A stretch of 64,000 nt of DNA from contig JAWZYU010000020.1 of the NCBI GenBank assembly GCA_038380435.1, positions 38,658,307-38,722,306 on the forward strand, written 5' to 3'. Every line of letters begins with the position of its first letter. Position 1 is the stretch's first letter. The notes beneath the pieces were generated by a model. It searched no databases and had not been told where the DNA came from. It saw only the letters and a list, made by a program, of their open reading frames with translations. Shown here piece after piece: positions 44,530 through 56,370 of the stretch. This stretch comes from Ryuthela nishihirai. Lineage: Eukaryota > Arthropoda > Arachnida > Araneae > Heptathelidae. The position numbers and the translations under genes were made by a program.

Positions 44530-44707
44530 TTGTTTTCTATTTTTCGAATAAGACTTCAACCAATCAAAACAAATACCTCTTAATACCACTTACATAAAGT
44601 TTATCCAAGTGAATTTTGTGATTTACTGTATCGAAAGCGTTTCTTATGTCAAGAAAAATGATTAAAGTTTTCTTTGTTTCATTTATACTATTAATTATCT
44701 TTCAGTA
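44530..44707 (-). repeat. Inverted duplication of LINE RT, right arm
   Basis: Minus-strand copy of 44054-44230. The spacer of about 300 bp contains further RT sequence. Confidence 0.9.
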
Positions 44708-44777
44708 TATAATATACAAAACAAAATTTTTTTATTTAATTTGATGAAAAGTAATACAGACATCACCCTAAAATATC

Positions 44778-44850
44778 ATAATATTAATTGTGATATTAAT
44801 TATTGAATAATATTAATTGTGATATTAATTATTGCATAATATTAATTGTA
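44778..44850. repeat. AT-rich tandem repeat, about 30 bp x 2.5
   Basis: ATATTAATTGTGATATTAAT followed by TATTGAATA/TATTGCATA is repeated. Confidence 0.7.
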
Positions 44851-45850
44851 TATGACATAATATAATAGTATTTTGTAATTAACATAATGTTAATTGTGAA
44901 TATAAAAGAAAAGAAAGAGAGAGTAACTTCAAATAATGGGTGCAATTATAGATCAGAATTTGAAATGGAAAACTCATTCAAATCTCCTAACTAAAAAACT
45001 TAGATTTGTGTTGTACAGATTTTATTTTTTAAAGAAAATTTTCCTAAAAAAATACTGATTATGTTCTATTATACAACATGATATTTATAGTTGGGGTTGT
45101 GACTATAATGGCAATTTGAGTAACTTGTTTCATATTCATAAAAAAAAAATCTGCAAACTAGTCTTTAACATAAACACCTTTTCTACTGTAAATTTGATAA
45201 ATACTGACCATTTTTGTTTTATTAGGCAGATTTATATATTTGAAATATCGTTATTTTTATGCTTAAATCAGCACTGGATTGTTCATTTACATTTCCTTTA
45301 TAATTCTAGAAAATCTACCCTTTTATTTTATATTCCAGCAGCTAAAAATATTACAAAACGACATTTTATTTATTTGGCACCTAAATTTTTAATAACTTAA
45401 GAGTTAGATTTAAGAATGAAAAAAAAAAAAATAAAAACCCTGATAGCTTTAAAAAACGTTTAAAGAAATATGTTTTTTATGTTCAAAATAGGGAACAATC
45501 TTGAATTCGCAATTTTGTATTTTTGTGTCACTTTTTACCTCAACTAATTCTGGTGTTGCCCTCACATTTATTCTGATTTTTTTTCAGTTACTATTATTAT
45601 AATATATATATATATTTTCTTGAAGTTAAAACTGCAGTAGTAATTTTTTCTAATACCTGTACACATTTCATTTTTTTTTGTTTTTCATTTTTTCTGTTTC
45701 GATTTGTTCTATAGATATTTAAGGAAAATATTACATACTTTTTTAATATTTTATTTCTATGATATGATGAGCTAAAAGGTGGTTAAACCTCTCTAAGTAA
45801 TGTAGTTTTCAAAAATATAAAACATACTAAATAAAGAAAAGGAAACTGAC

Positions 45851-46303
45851 TAATTATGAAAATTCACGCCTGCATAGAATGCGTGAATTTTTTTTGATTT
45901 TAAAGGCAAATTGGCCTTTAAATTGGTGGTATAATAAGTAAAACGAAAAACAAAAAGAGTGAAAGGTAACAGACTGTTACCCATTATTGAATTATTTTGT
46001 TTCATAAATTAAAAAAACTACTCTAACCATTTATTTTCCCTCTCATTCCCCTCCCTCCCAATCTCATTTTTTTTTTGTCTCACTCTGTAATTGGGTGTTA
46101 TCTCCCTTACCGGTGATTACAGTTCCCGTGATCGCAATTAAGGACTCAGACTCTCTCGGCAGAAATCTCCTCTGGGGATCTTATCAATTAGCTCGGTGGG
46201 TTCAATAAAGTTTGTGGCTTCGGTCTTACGGATGGTAATTCTAAAGGCGAACTGGCAATATGGAAGAATGAGAAAGTAGCCAATTGTTCTCCTGTAGATT
46301 AGG
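45851..46303. other. Unassigned sequence
   Basis: Contains a short hairpin AAAATTCACGC/GCGTGAATTTT at about 45860-45892. No gene. Confidence 0.4.
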
Positions 46304-46305
46304 TA

Positions 46306-47133
46306 CAGTAGCTCAAAAAAGTATCCGAACACTACGGTTGATTACAAAATTCCGAAAAAATATCTGGCAACGATTTTTTTAGAAATTAGTGATCTGGCAA
46401 CCTTCGTGTCACGTGATTACAGAATTCAGGAAAAATATCTGGAGCGTGTACAGCAACTGTACACGCTCCAGTTACCGTTCACAGCAAACTGGAGCGTGTG
46501 CAGTTACTGCACACGCTCCAGTTTGCTGTGAACGGTAACTGCACACGCTCAATATTTCCGTGAGTGAGCACACACGATCTAGTATCAAAATAATATGACC
46601 ACCTACAGTCGCTCAAAAAAGTATCCGAACACCATGGTTGATTACAGAATTCAGAAAAAATATCTGGCAACGATTTTTTTAGAAATTAGTGATCTGGCAA
46701 CCTTCGTGTCACGTGATTACAGAATTCAGGAAAAATATCTGGAGCGTGTACAGCAACTGTACACGCTCTAGTTACCGTTCACAGCAAACTGGAGCACAGC
46801 AAACTGGAGCGTGTGCAGTTACTGCACACGCTCCAGTTTGCTGTGAACGGTAACTGCACACGTCAATATTTCCGTGAGTGAGCCCACACGATCTAATATC
46901 AAAATAATATGACCACCTACAGTCGCTCAAAAAAGTATCCGAACACTACGGTTGATTACAGAATTCAGAAAAAATATCTGGCAACGATTTTTTTTAGAAA
47001 GTAGTGATCTGGCAACCTTCATACAACTGTACACGAAGGTTGCCAGATCACTACTTTCTAAAAAAAATCGTTGGCAGATATTTTTTCTGAATTCTGTAAT
47101 CAACCGTAATGTTCGGATACTTTTTTGAGCGAC
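46306..47133. mobile_element. Tc1/mariner-like foldback element array
   Basis: Left end TA + CAGTAGCTCAAAAAAG (46304 on). The same start recurs at 46606 and 46920 (CAGTCGCTCAAAAAAGTATC), then inverted at the right end (CTTTTTTGAGCGAC, to 47133) with TA just beyond. So there are two tandem 300- and 314-bp units and a last unit that is nearly all hairpin (46920-47026 against 47033-47133). A TA target and a CAGTxGCTCAAAAAAG end are typical of Tc1/mariner termini. No transposase inside. Confidence 0.82.
46469..46541. repeat. 73-bp perfect palindrome
   Basis: Arms of 36 bp around one T (46505): CAGTTACCGTTCACAGCAAA... It lies within the first unit of the foldback array. A shorter hairpin GGAGCGTGTACAG/CTGTACACGCTCC precedes it. 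A longer version recurs in the second unit, with a 15-bp local duplication. Confidence 0.92.
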
Positions 47134-47137
47134 AGTA

Positions 47138-47317
47138 CTACGCTATTTTACTTTTCATTTCAAGAGCTTGGCACTTCTTAATGAATACTTTGAGCAAAAA
47201 TATAGGAATGATGACGAAAACACACAGAAGGTTTCTACTTTAGTAGAAAAAAAAATTATAACTTTTCTTTAGAGTGATTTATACTGATTGACGTGGCGTT
47301 AAAATTGATGAGTGGGA
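47138..47317. other. Unassigned spacer
   Basis: No feature recognised. Confidence 0.4.
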
Positions 47318-48028
47318 TGGGGATTAACCTAGCCGGTATAGCATTAGGCTCGTGTACTAATACAGTGGACCTTCGTTATAGCGCTGCTCGCTATACCGCG
47401 CACTCGGTTATAGCGCGGGCGATGTTCGCGATAAGTTCAAACATGTTTATACAGGTCCGTGCGGCGTTAGTGAGTATCACATTTTATTGTTACTGCGTAT
47501 TGAGTAATTGTGCATGTATTGAGTTCCTGCATGTATTTTGAATAGTGTTTAATTATTGTATGCATGATGAGTAAAAGAAAAGCTTACAGTGTGAAATTTA
47601 TTATGTCGCCACCGCGCCGCTCGGTATAGCGCGGTTCACCTTATAACGCGGGTGTTGTTTCCCGCCCGACATGCGCGTTATATCGGGGGTCCACTGTATT
47701 CCCAAGTTTCAATTCTAGCTGTGCCTGCATTGAGAATTTCCTCTGCTTTCTGCTCTCGGTGAGAAAGAAGGGTTTGGAAATGTCGCCGTCCATCGGATGG
47801 AACGTTAAGCTGTGGACCTTGTGCGGAGAGCCATGCCATGTACACGTTATAGAACGCGTTGAATGGCTTTGATGGGAAGCGTTTATCTGTCTCCTAACAG
47901 CTGTTCAGTGGATCTAATTCCCCTAAGATTCTCTGATTCCTTGGGGTCCTTCTGACCTGGCCATTTAAATTAAAATGCTCCTATTGTGTACAAAAAAAGT
48001 GTTTCTCAGAGGGAAACAACCCAACCTG
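47318..48028 (+). mobile_element. Old SINE-A split by a pogo-like MITE
   Basis: Head piece at 47318-47360 (ATAGCATTAGGCTCGTG). The copy resumes at 47699 with TTCCCAAGTTTCAATTC, then GCCGTCCATCGGATGG and the tail GGGAAACAACCCAACC. Confidence 0.8.
47363..47696. mobile_element. pogo/Tigger-like MITE (334 bp)
   Basis: Terminal inverted repeats CAGTGGACCTTCGTTATAGC (left) and, inverted, CAGTGGACCCCCGATATAAC (right), flanked by TA at 47361-47362 and 47697-47698. The ends and TA target resemble pogo/Tigger elements. No transposase remains; the 82-residue frame is not a gene. Inner text has GCTCGCTATACCGCGC and CGCTCGGTATAGCGCGG, a second inverted pair. Confidence 0.88.
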
Positions 48029-48100
48029 ACTCACCAACACGCAATACCAATTGAATTTAAAAGCATATAATATGTATGAATATTAAATCTTATATTTCCA

Positions 48101-48483
48101 TTGGGGTGGCTCAGTCGGTAGCTTGCCAGGCTCGTAATTTGCAGTTCCCAGTTCGAGTCCCAACTGGGTCAGCGTTGAGACTAATCTCCGCAAAATTCAC
48201 CGCCCTGCCCACGGTCAGTAGGGGACACCGATGGGCTTGGAAAGGCCGCCGTCAGTCGGATGGGACGTTAAGCTGTGGTCCCGCATGCGGGAGACCCATA
48301 CCCTGTGCACGTTAAAGAACACGCTGGATGACCGTGACGGGAGGCTACCATCTGTCTCCCAACAGCTGTTCCAGTGGGTCCCCTCTCCCAACCCTCTCTG
48401 AGTCTTCGGGGTCCTTGTGACCTGGCCATTTAGTCCATGGTGTGCAAAAAAGTGCCGTTCAGAGGTAAAACAACCCAATCCAA
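48101..48483 (+). mobile_element. SINE-A, nearly full-length
   Basis: Plus-strand copy, starting GGGGTGGCTCAGTCGGTAGC (a few head bases lost) and ending AACAACCCAATCCAAC. One base is missing in the B-box region (CAGTTCGAGTCCC). Confidence 0.92.
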
Positions 48484-49328
48484 CTATATTTCTGTAATAC
48501 TCTATATAGTATATATAACAATGAAAACACTGAAATTTTTCTCAGATTGAATTAGCTTGGAATTCTGTAATGTATACAATTTAGCACATTATATTTTGAT
48601 TTTAAAATAGTGCTAGTCACTTATTAATTATTAAAATTTTAAAATAGTGCCATCTGTTCCTATTGCTGTTTAATTATGCAAATCGTTTGAACCTGAAAGG
48701 GTTGTAAAACTCCTTGGCTCAAAATACTTATGACCAAAATTCTAGTTTCTTTCTGTATATCAGTTGTTTTTATTGTATTTGTACTGTATGTGTAACTTGC
48801 ATTGTGTTGTATTGTTGTATTGCTTATATTGCATTGTGACATATTGATGTATTATGTATTAAAGTATATTAAAAATATATGTTGCAGATAAGTGTTAAGT
48901 TTCGAGAACTCTGAAAAAAGTATTGTAACATTATTTGCACCACCAGTTAGTATATTACAGTAAATTTTTGTGCTACTACTCTTTTACAAATCGAGCCCTG
49001 TCTACTATTTCCAATTTCTGTTATAGTCATCGGTTGTAATTAAAGCCCGGTTAAGCATTTGAAAATTTTTTGTTAGCATAGGTCTATAATGCAAAATCAG
49101 ACTAGTATTTAAATATTTGTGCTAGTATTCGCCTACAATTCGAGCCCATGCCAACGCTAAGGGTGTGGCCATACAGAAAGCGAGTTGAGAGATTTAGTAT
49201 TTCTAACATGATCAAACTCTCTGTAGTCTTAAAACTATCACAAACAACGAAGGGGACTCGCAAGAAAGTGGAGCTTGTGCCGCTGGTTAAAGCTTGATTT
49301 TAAGTTTGCTTTCTAAAACTGGAAATGG
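48484..49328. other. AT-rich sequence, nothing recognised
   Basis: About 840 bp without recognised gene or element. Confidence 0.45.
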
Positions 49329-49330
49329 AT

Positions 49331-49698
49331 TGAATTGTTTTTCCTCTGTGCAGCAGTTTTTGCATATACTGAGCTAAATGGCCTGGTTACAAGGAGTCCA
49401 AAGACTCAAGGAACGTTTGGAAAGGGGATCCAATGGACGACTGTTAGGAGACAGATAATCAAGACCATCTAATGTGTTCTTTACCGTGCAGGGTAGGGCT
49501 CTCTTTCACATTGACCGACGGCGTAACGTCCCATCCGACGAGTGGCGGCCTTTCGAAGCCCTTCGATATGCCCTACTGACCGTGGGCAGGGTGGGGTTTA
49601 GAAGGTATATTAATTTCAACGCATTCAAAGTTGGGACTCGAACCTGGGGACTGCAGATAACAAGCCTGGAGTGCTACCCACTAAGCCAACCACTGCTA
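49331..49698 (-). mobile_element. Old SINE-A
   Basis: Diverged minus-strand copy: TTTTTCCTCTGTGCAGCAG, GGCGTAACGTCCCATCCG, CTGACCGTGGGCAGGGTGG, and a head with GGGACTCGAACCTGGGG and GCTACCCACTAAGCC. Confidence 0.82.
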
Positions 49699-52230
49699 CT
49701 TTAAAACTGGTAATAGATGCCGCTCCAATTTGATTGCTATTTGCTGATCTCATTCTTGTTATTTGGCTTTTTCTTAGGCATTAAGGAACATGTTTGAATT
49801 ATCTGATTCGAATCCATCCTATTCGCTAACTTATTTGCATCTGCTTGCAAATATTATTCCTGAATCCAAGCAACTGTTTTTTCCCAATTCAATGATACTT
49901 AAAATCTAAGAAGTATATAAATCAAGTACTTAACTAAGAAACAGAAGTGCAGTTATAATATTTTTTTCAGCGCATAAAAATCGGTATTTGTTTTAAACAA
50001 AATGAAAAAAAAATAGCGCTAATACTACATATGTCGAAACTTTTTTGTGATCTTTATTAAACGTTATGTAAAGATAAATATCTTTGTAGTATGTTAAGAA
50101 ACAGAAAGAGAAAAACAAACACATAAAAATGACTGAAAACAGAGAAATACGAGATGAAGAGAAGAAACGGTGGATGTAAAGAACATGTGAAAAGGGTAGA
50201 GAAAAATTCGGGAGGAGGAAAAGAAAGGGAGGGTAAAAATGAGACTAAAAAAAACAGCAAAAAAAACCTTACGAAGTGAGACCTGAAGTAAGAAACAATC
50301 GGAGGAGACAGGACGAAAGAGAAGAAGGTATCTGGAAACAAAAACAAGGCAAGAGTAAGGAAAAGAAAGAAAGAAATAGAGACCATGACTGTGAACTGAT
50401 GAGGAAGAAGATGGGGGACAGAAGGGTCGGGAGTTTGCACGCGGGTCCCCGAGTCCCAAGTCAATTCGTCTCTGGTCAGCATAGAGGCTTTTCCTTTGGC
50501 TCTTCCCCATTTCTCCGTCTCGTGGGAAATGTATTCCGCGCACACTCGGCACACACTGCCCCATTGTGGGGAGAGGATATAGCTCAACCATGCCGTCACC
50601 TTCATCCAGGATGCTCGCGTGTGCCGACATAATTCCGTTCGAATGCATCGCCGAAGAGCGAGATTCTGACGTCACCGTTCGGCAAAGGCGTTGTCCCGAA
50701 AGCAGAAGAGAGGGGTGCCGAAGAAGAAGAGCCTAGATGGGGGAGGGGGGGATTGGACGTGAAGGGAATGCGCCTCCGAGGGCGTCACAACGTTGCTGTT
50801 CTTGTTTATCTTCCGATTTTATTCGTAAACACGATCATGATACAGGTATAGTTTTTTAAAAAATGGGTCGCCGAAGCGATGTTTCTGGACGTGGCAGAAA
50901 TATATTGTAATATTTTGGGAGAGGGAAAAACAGAGATAAGGCTGGAGATGCATAAGAGAGTTTTATTTGGTGATGGTGTAGTCCGTCGATTGCATTTGCC
51001 AGACGTAAGTATTGGGAAATGGGAAGTAATGTTGAAGTTCGCCTTACTCAGGTTTTGTTTCTTATCCTATGGATGTTGCAATAGAGAAAATGTCTTGGAA
51101 GAATGAATAATCGAGTTTGTGTAACGATAGATGCAAAGCTAACCAATTGGCGATTATGTTCACAAATGTATCAACATTGGTTGTGGAGATGTTGAATCTA
51201 AGTGCTGCCAGACTCGGATCGAGAGCAAAACAGAGGGGGGGGGAGGGGGTAAGCAAAACGCAGTCGAGCTGGAAAAAGGTAAAAGAGACTGAATTTTTAT
51301 TGCAATGTAACAGTTTCTCTTCCTTTTAAAGGCTTTAAAATTTTTGAAAAATACGTGAAATATGCACGTTTAATATTTTTTGGCCTTTATTTACTTCCTA
51401 GCATTCTCAAAGGGAATCTGCGTGCCCCCCCCCTCCCCTCTGTGTGCTGGTATTTATCCTTAAAACCTTTTTTAATGAAATATAAGTCTAAACTTTAAAC
51501 GATATGCTGTTCATAATTATGCGCTGCTTAACATTGAAATCGCATCACCTGTATGCAGATTCATTACATCTAAGTCAGGGATGCTCTACCCAAAGTTAGA
51601 GGAGGGTCACTAGAAAAAAAAAAACTGTATTCTTAAAGAGGCGTAAGAAACTTCTTTACTTAGAAACAAAACCATACATTTGTAATGAATTGGAAAACAA
51701 ATTTACATTTTTTAGGAATAAGATATTTTGTTTAAATATCAAAACTTTACATTTTTAATAAGCATTATGAATTGGTAAAATCGTTTAGTTGTTACTTCAC
51801 TAATGTGTTTATTGTTTAGTTACGCACCTAAAAAATGTTTGATCAAAAATTGGAAGAAACGAGTCAGATTCAGCATTTTGATTATTTGTATTATGAGTAT
51901 CACGTTGGCCAGATCTGGTTTATGTGTTAATCTCAATAGCTTGGAATATTAATATAGTTATATTGATATAATATATATAAATAACTTGGAATATTTATAT
52001 CACCCAATTATTTGGTATAGAATTGAAGTTTGGTTTCTGCAATGAAAGAAGATGACGTAAATTGATACTTTTCAGAACAGAAGAATATATCTTGAATCCT
52101 GCGTTATTGGTTTGAGATCAAAAAAGTGATTCATGACAATGCTGATAAAATGCAATAGGGAAATAACAGCCACACGTTCTCGTAGGTTGGAAAAACACAA
52201 AACTAATAAAATTTTGAAAGGTAATACGAA
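49699..52230. other. Single-copy-looking sequence, no gene recognised
   Basis: About 2.5 kb. A GA-rich block at 50090-50440 and a GC-richer block at 50440-50780 yield overlapping open frames up to 193 residues on the minus strand, but these are Ser/Phe/Leu-rich, low in complexity, and contradicted by frames on the other strand. A CRE-like TGACGTCA lies at 50667-50674. A promoter or exon is possible but not shown. A pyrimidine run (CCCCCCCCCTCCCC) lies near 51427. Confidence 0.4.
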
Positions 52231-52235
52231 TAACT

Positions 52236-52614
52236 GGGCTATTTTACCTCGGAGCGTTACATTTTTACAAACAATGGGCTAAAGGAGCCAGGTCATAAGG
52301 ACTCCAAGGGTCAGAGATGGCTGAGGAAGGGGACCCACTGGAAGTTGTTAGAAGATAAATGATAGCATTCTTTCAGGGTCATCCAGCGTATTTTTTAACG
52401 CGCACAGGGTATGACTCTCCCTCACACGGGGCAACGGCTTAATGTCTCATCTAATAGACGTCGGCCTTTCCAAGCCCATCGGTGTCCTCTTTCTCATAGA
52501 ACTGAGGTGAGGGTTGTGGAGATAAATCTCAATGTTTGCACAATTGGGACTTGAATCTGGGAACTGCAGATTACGAGCCCGGGGCGCTATCGATTTTGTT
52601 AACTCCGCGCCCAC
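52236..52614 (-). mobile_element. Old SINE-A
   Basis: Diverged minus-strand copy: TTTTACCTCGGAGCG, GGCAACGGCTTAATG, TTTCCAAGCCCATCGG, and a head with GATTACGAGCCCGGGGCGC. Its last bases (TTGTTAACTCCGCGCCC) have drifted. Confidence 0.82.
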
Positions 52615-52736
52615 ATCCAGATGCAAAACACATATAACCGTCTCTTCAGTAGAAAAGCCCACAAACTTTTGCTAACGGAAGGAAAATAAATGTGACGCAT
52701 TTATTTATTATTTTCGACATATAGGACAGAGAAGAA

Positions 52737-52838
52737 TCCTAGAAGCTACTCCTAGACAACCTATTATCCTAGATGTAAATCCTAGAAGCTACTCCTAGAC
52801 AACCTATTATCCTAGATGTAAATCCTAGAAGCTACTCC
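52737..52838. repeat. 43-bp tandem repeat, 2.4 copies
   Basis: TCCTAGAAGCTACTCCTAGA begins at 52737, 52780 and 52823. The unit contains CCTAG motifs. Copies appear identical, so recent. Confidence 0.9.
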
Positions 52839-53234
52839 ATACAAGGACATGCCCTACTACGACCGAAGTCACTGCTGACCACTGCCTTAGTTAGAGCTAA
52901 CACAACACACAAAGCTTGCCGGAACAGTCGCTAGCTGCCTAACCACTATGCCAGTTAAGGCTTTCACTTCATTGTTATTATTTCCTTTATCTCGCATGTG
53001 TTAAATAGTTAGAGATACAAATTTGTTGAAGCTATAAAGCTTTCCATTTGCATGTATATTTGGGAAATAAATATGAGAGAAAAATGAATACCTTTGCACT
53101 GGGAACGGAATAAACAGTGAGCCTGAAAATGCAATTATTACAATGAGCTGAAAGAGTGGTTGCAAAGAATATTAGTATTGTGATTAAAAAGTACTCCAAT
53201 CATTATAATATTATAAGCGATAAAAAGGGTAAGC

Positions 53235-53430
53235 ACAAGAATCCATTCATTTTATGCGACAAAAGGGCACATACAAAGAATCCATTCATTTTATGCGACA
53301 AAAGGGCACATACAAAGAATCCATTCATTTTATGCGACAAAAGGGCACATACAAAGAATCCATTCATTTTATGCGACAAAAGGGCACATACAAAGAATCC
53401 GTAGTGTTACATACAAAGAATCCGTAGTGT
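53235..53430. repeat. 39-bp tandem repeat, 4 copies
   Basis: Unit starts CCATTCATTTTATGCGAC and ends ACATACAAAGAAT. Four nearly identical copies are followed by a short degenerate pair (CCGTAGTGTTACATAC). Because 39 is a multiple of three, an 82-residue frame (53156-53404) stays open; no other coding sign. Confidence 0.9.
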
Positions 53431-53561
53431 TAAAATAAGATAGATAGCAAAAATTTCAGTTAATACTAACAATCAAATAGTGGCGATCGGGGACTGTAAA
53501 TCGCAGCATAAGACTGCATTAAACAATAATTTATATATTTATATATTCAGAAGGTAAAGAG

Positions 53562-53823
53562 GGTTGGGTTGTTTTACCTCTGAGCTGCACTTTTTTGCAC
53601 ACCATGGGCTAAATGGCCAGGTCACATGGACCCCGAAGGCTCAGAGAAAGTTGGGGGAGGGGACCCACTGGAACAGCTGTTAGGAGACAGATGGTAGCCT
53701 CCCGTCAAGGCCATCCAGTGTGTTCTTTAACGTGCACAGGGTATGGCTCTGCCGCACACGGAGCCACGGTTTAACGTCCCATCCGACGGACGGCGGCCTT
53801 TCCAAGCCCATCGGTGTCCCCTA
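53562..53823 (-). mobile_element. SINE-A, 5'-truncated, with TSD
   Basis: Minus-strand copy that stops at CGGTGTCCCCTA, the same break as in the copy at 5416-5677. The TSD GAAGGTAAAGAG / GAAAGTAAAGAG lies at 53550-53561 and 53824-53835. Confidence 0.92.
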
Positions 53824-53835
53824 GAAAGTAAAGAG

Positions 53836-54478
53836 GATTATGCGCCACTCTCATTGCCGTTCCGATGTAAACCTGTTATCTAAGTTCAGTAGCTTCCACA
53901 GCAATTCTTTTTACCGAAATTGTCACTTGAATAAGTTAAAAATTTCAATCAAATCTCTTTAAATCTCGATTTCAATAATATTCGTTTGGTATTTAAAGGA
54001 AAAGTTTGGTGTTTAAAAGTTTTTGGTGTTTGGTGTTTAAACAAAAAGAGTAAAAGTTAGAGCTATTATAACTCTTAAATCACACAATTAATGGTGTGCA
54101 AAAATGTTTTTTCCACACGTGTTATATTCAATAGGAAGTTAACTTGGAAGCTCTGCAATTTCGATATAAAACTCTCTATGGAAAAAAGTGACTGAAGATA
54201 ATGCCACTTATCGCAATTCTTTGAAAATTCAGCATTCAAAAAAGTACGAAAGTTTGAATATTTAATAACAGCAATGTCACTCATAAGAATTGCTTCAGGA
54301 ATTAAAATTTAAATCTCATATTAATAATAGCGGCAATTTATTCACAGTGGACTGACACCAACGGATTTTCTTCTGATAACGCTTGTTACATAATACTTGG
54401 AAGTTTCGCAGCACACGCCCACTGAGCTATGAAACTCTACTACCAGGTTCGTCATCAGATGTTTCCAATTCGAGTTCC
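53836..54478. other. AT-rich, possible unclassified dispersed repeat
   Basis: CTCGATTTCAATAATATTCG near 53966 resembles stretches near 6285 and 56915. No gene recognised. Confidence 0.35.
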
Positions 54479-54479
54479 A

Positions 54480-54605
54480 CTGGATAGCCTTGACAGGAGG
54501 CTTCTATCTGTCTCCTAAGAGCTTTCCATTAAATCTCCTTCCCCAACATTCTTGGGCGTCCTTGTGACCTAGCCTTATAGCCCATTGTGTGTAAAAGAGG
54601 GTTGT
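54480..54605 (+). mobile_element. SINE-A 3' fragment
   Basis: TGGATAGCCTTGACAGGAGG to TGTGTGTAAAAGAGGG, the last third of a plus-strand SINE-A without its tail. Confidence 0.78.
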
Positions 54606-56356
54606 TTAAATAAACTTACAAGAAAAAACAGCTTCTGAATGAAATGGTCTAGTGATGGTTTAGTTATTATCTTTGGTGGTTTAGTGGAGTTTTATTACCT
54701 AGAATGTTACATTTCCAACCCGAATCCTTATTCTAGCAGAGCAAGGTGCAGAGAAAATTGGGAAGGATCGCCTTCCTCCTCCGACATTCAATCGCTTTTG
54801 ATTACAAACCTCTTCGTCTTCGGTGTCTGAAGATGAGAAGGAAAATCAAATGGAGACACCCGATGCAATACACGCCGTGGAATCCTCGCCATCATCTCCG
54901 CAACCTCTTCTGACAGCTGGCTTCTTTGCTCTGATAAAAGGGAGGCGGGAATAAAAGCAAAAGTTGGGGAGGGGCCCTTCGGAGACTCTCAAATTCCCTA
55001 CACTGCAGAAAAGTACCTCTTTAAACCCTTTAATTACTTACGCAGTCGACTCGGCTTTCAAAACTGCTTTTCTTCCGCCACCAGCAATTTGCATTAATAA
55101 ATATTCAGTAATCGAGTCAGGTGTCAGCGAGACTTTGTAAAGCGAAGCTGATGATGAGTCGGCTGCATCCAGAGAGCGTGCTCTATCCGACTGCTCTTGT
55201 TCTCCCTCGTCCTCCTGTTCTGTTCTCTTCGTCCCCTTTCTCCTTTCTCTCCTCTCGCATCTTCCTCCTTTTCCTCATCTTTGCGTCCCACCGGCAAATA
55301 AGGTGTCATATTATGTGAACGAAAAGAAGGGAGAAAAAAAAGGGAAGACGAAAATAAGATTAAAAAAACACGAAAGTTGAGGATAGAAGAGAGAAGAAGT
55401 GGGAAAAAAAAGGTACTAGAGAGAGGAAGAGGAAGGTCTTGGGGCTTGGTTGGGACCTAGAGAGCCTTTCCCGCCTAAATTAACTTGACAAGTGAAGCAC
55501 GAATGAGCTGAATGTTAATCGCCGTATAAGGAAAGGAAGAGGAAGCTCAAGAAAATTTATTCCGAACTCTCTCCCCCTCGCTTTTACTCTTCATCTCTCT
55601 CTTCTTATCTCTCTCTTTTCCACGAATTTTGAGGAAATTTGTTTAGCCGCCATCGTAGAACTAATTTAATTTGGAAGGATTTACATACCTGGTGTGGTGA
55701 TGCGGAGCATTCAGTGGAGAGGGACAGAGGGAGGAGAAGGATGGGAGTGGTTGAGGGAGCTCAGACACGGATAAGATATGCCGAGTGGTTAGATGTAATT
55801 TTATGTCTGCCCAACATTTCCTCTCTTGTTGTTTCGCCCCGATTCTATTTCACAGTAATGGAACTATAGCTGGAACTAAATGGAAGAAAAGATTAATGCT
55901 TCAATTTTTTAACGGTTAATGGGTGATTAAGAGATTATCTGTAATCCCTGCTAGGGAGATAGAGGAACCTTGGGAAGTTTTAACAAAAAGGAGAGCTTTT
56001 TAATCGAAGAAAGTTTTTTTATATTTATTTTTTAGAAAGCTTAGTAAAGCTAATTAGGTGTGTCGATGTTTCTTCGGGTTGCTAGTGTTTACTTTAAGTA
56101 AGAGAAGAAAGTCCAGTGGGTTTGGATTCCAGAGTCCAGTTGTTTTAGAAGTAGAGACTCGAGTGATTTTTTGGTGAATAGATTTGGTCCAATGAAATTG
56201 GACTCTATTCAAAAACCATTATTATCACGAGTGAAACGACTAACGGAGTCGAGATTAATAACAATTTGTTTGACACTGGGAAAGTTAAGGAATCATTTGC
56301 ACTTAAAAAATCCACTGTGTGAAAATTTCAAAAGGAAAGAACCCTATTTATGTACT
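54606..56356. other. Single-copy-looking sequence, no gene recognised
   Basis: About 1.75 kb with pyrimidine-rich and purine-rich blocks (55190-55290, 55320-55440, 55570-55620). Frames of 60-76 residues have no recognised motif. No supported gene or RNA. Confidence 0.4.
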
Positions 56357-56370
56357 ATATATATATATAT

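Larger units (their letters stand above)
43975..45850 (+). pseudogene. Decayed Jockey/CR1-like LINE, second copy
   Basis: RT remnants: HSQFGFRESRNTEK, IIFLDIRNAFDTVNHK (catalytic Asp, about 44105-44150), then worn sequence and an inverted duplication. The C-terminal part resumes at 44935: MGAIIDQNLKWKTHSNLL, LFHIHKKKICKLVFNINTFS, KNITKRHFIYLAPKFL, then SFKKRLKKYVFYVQN near 45450. The AT-rich 3' UTR seems to end with AATAAAG near 45835. The order and ending LAPKF/LAPKY match the copy at 39120-41488, so it is the same family. Not functional. Confidence 0.82.

Noticed and set aside
50667..50674. CRE site TGACGTCA as promoter evidence
   Set aside because: A single 8-bp palindrome with no gene start beside it; expected by chance at this scale.
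50057..50675. 182- and 193-residue minus-strand ORFs
   Set aside because: Overlapping in two frames over a GA-rich block, low complexity, no domain; also an open frame on the other strand. No reason to prefer any.
51575..51620. Possible hAT end (CAGGGATGCTCTACCCAAAG)
   Set aside because: No matching inverted end or 8-bp TSD found downstream.
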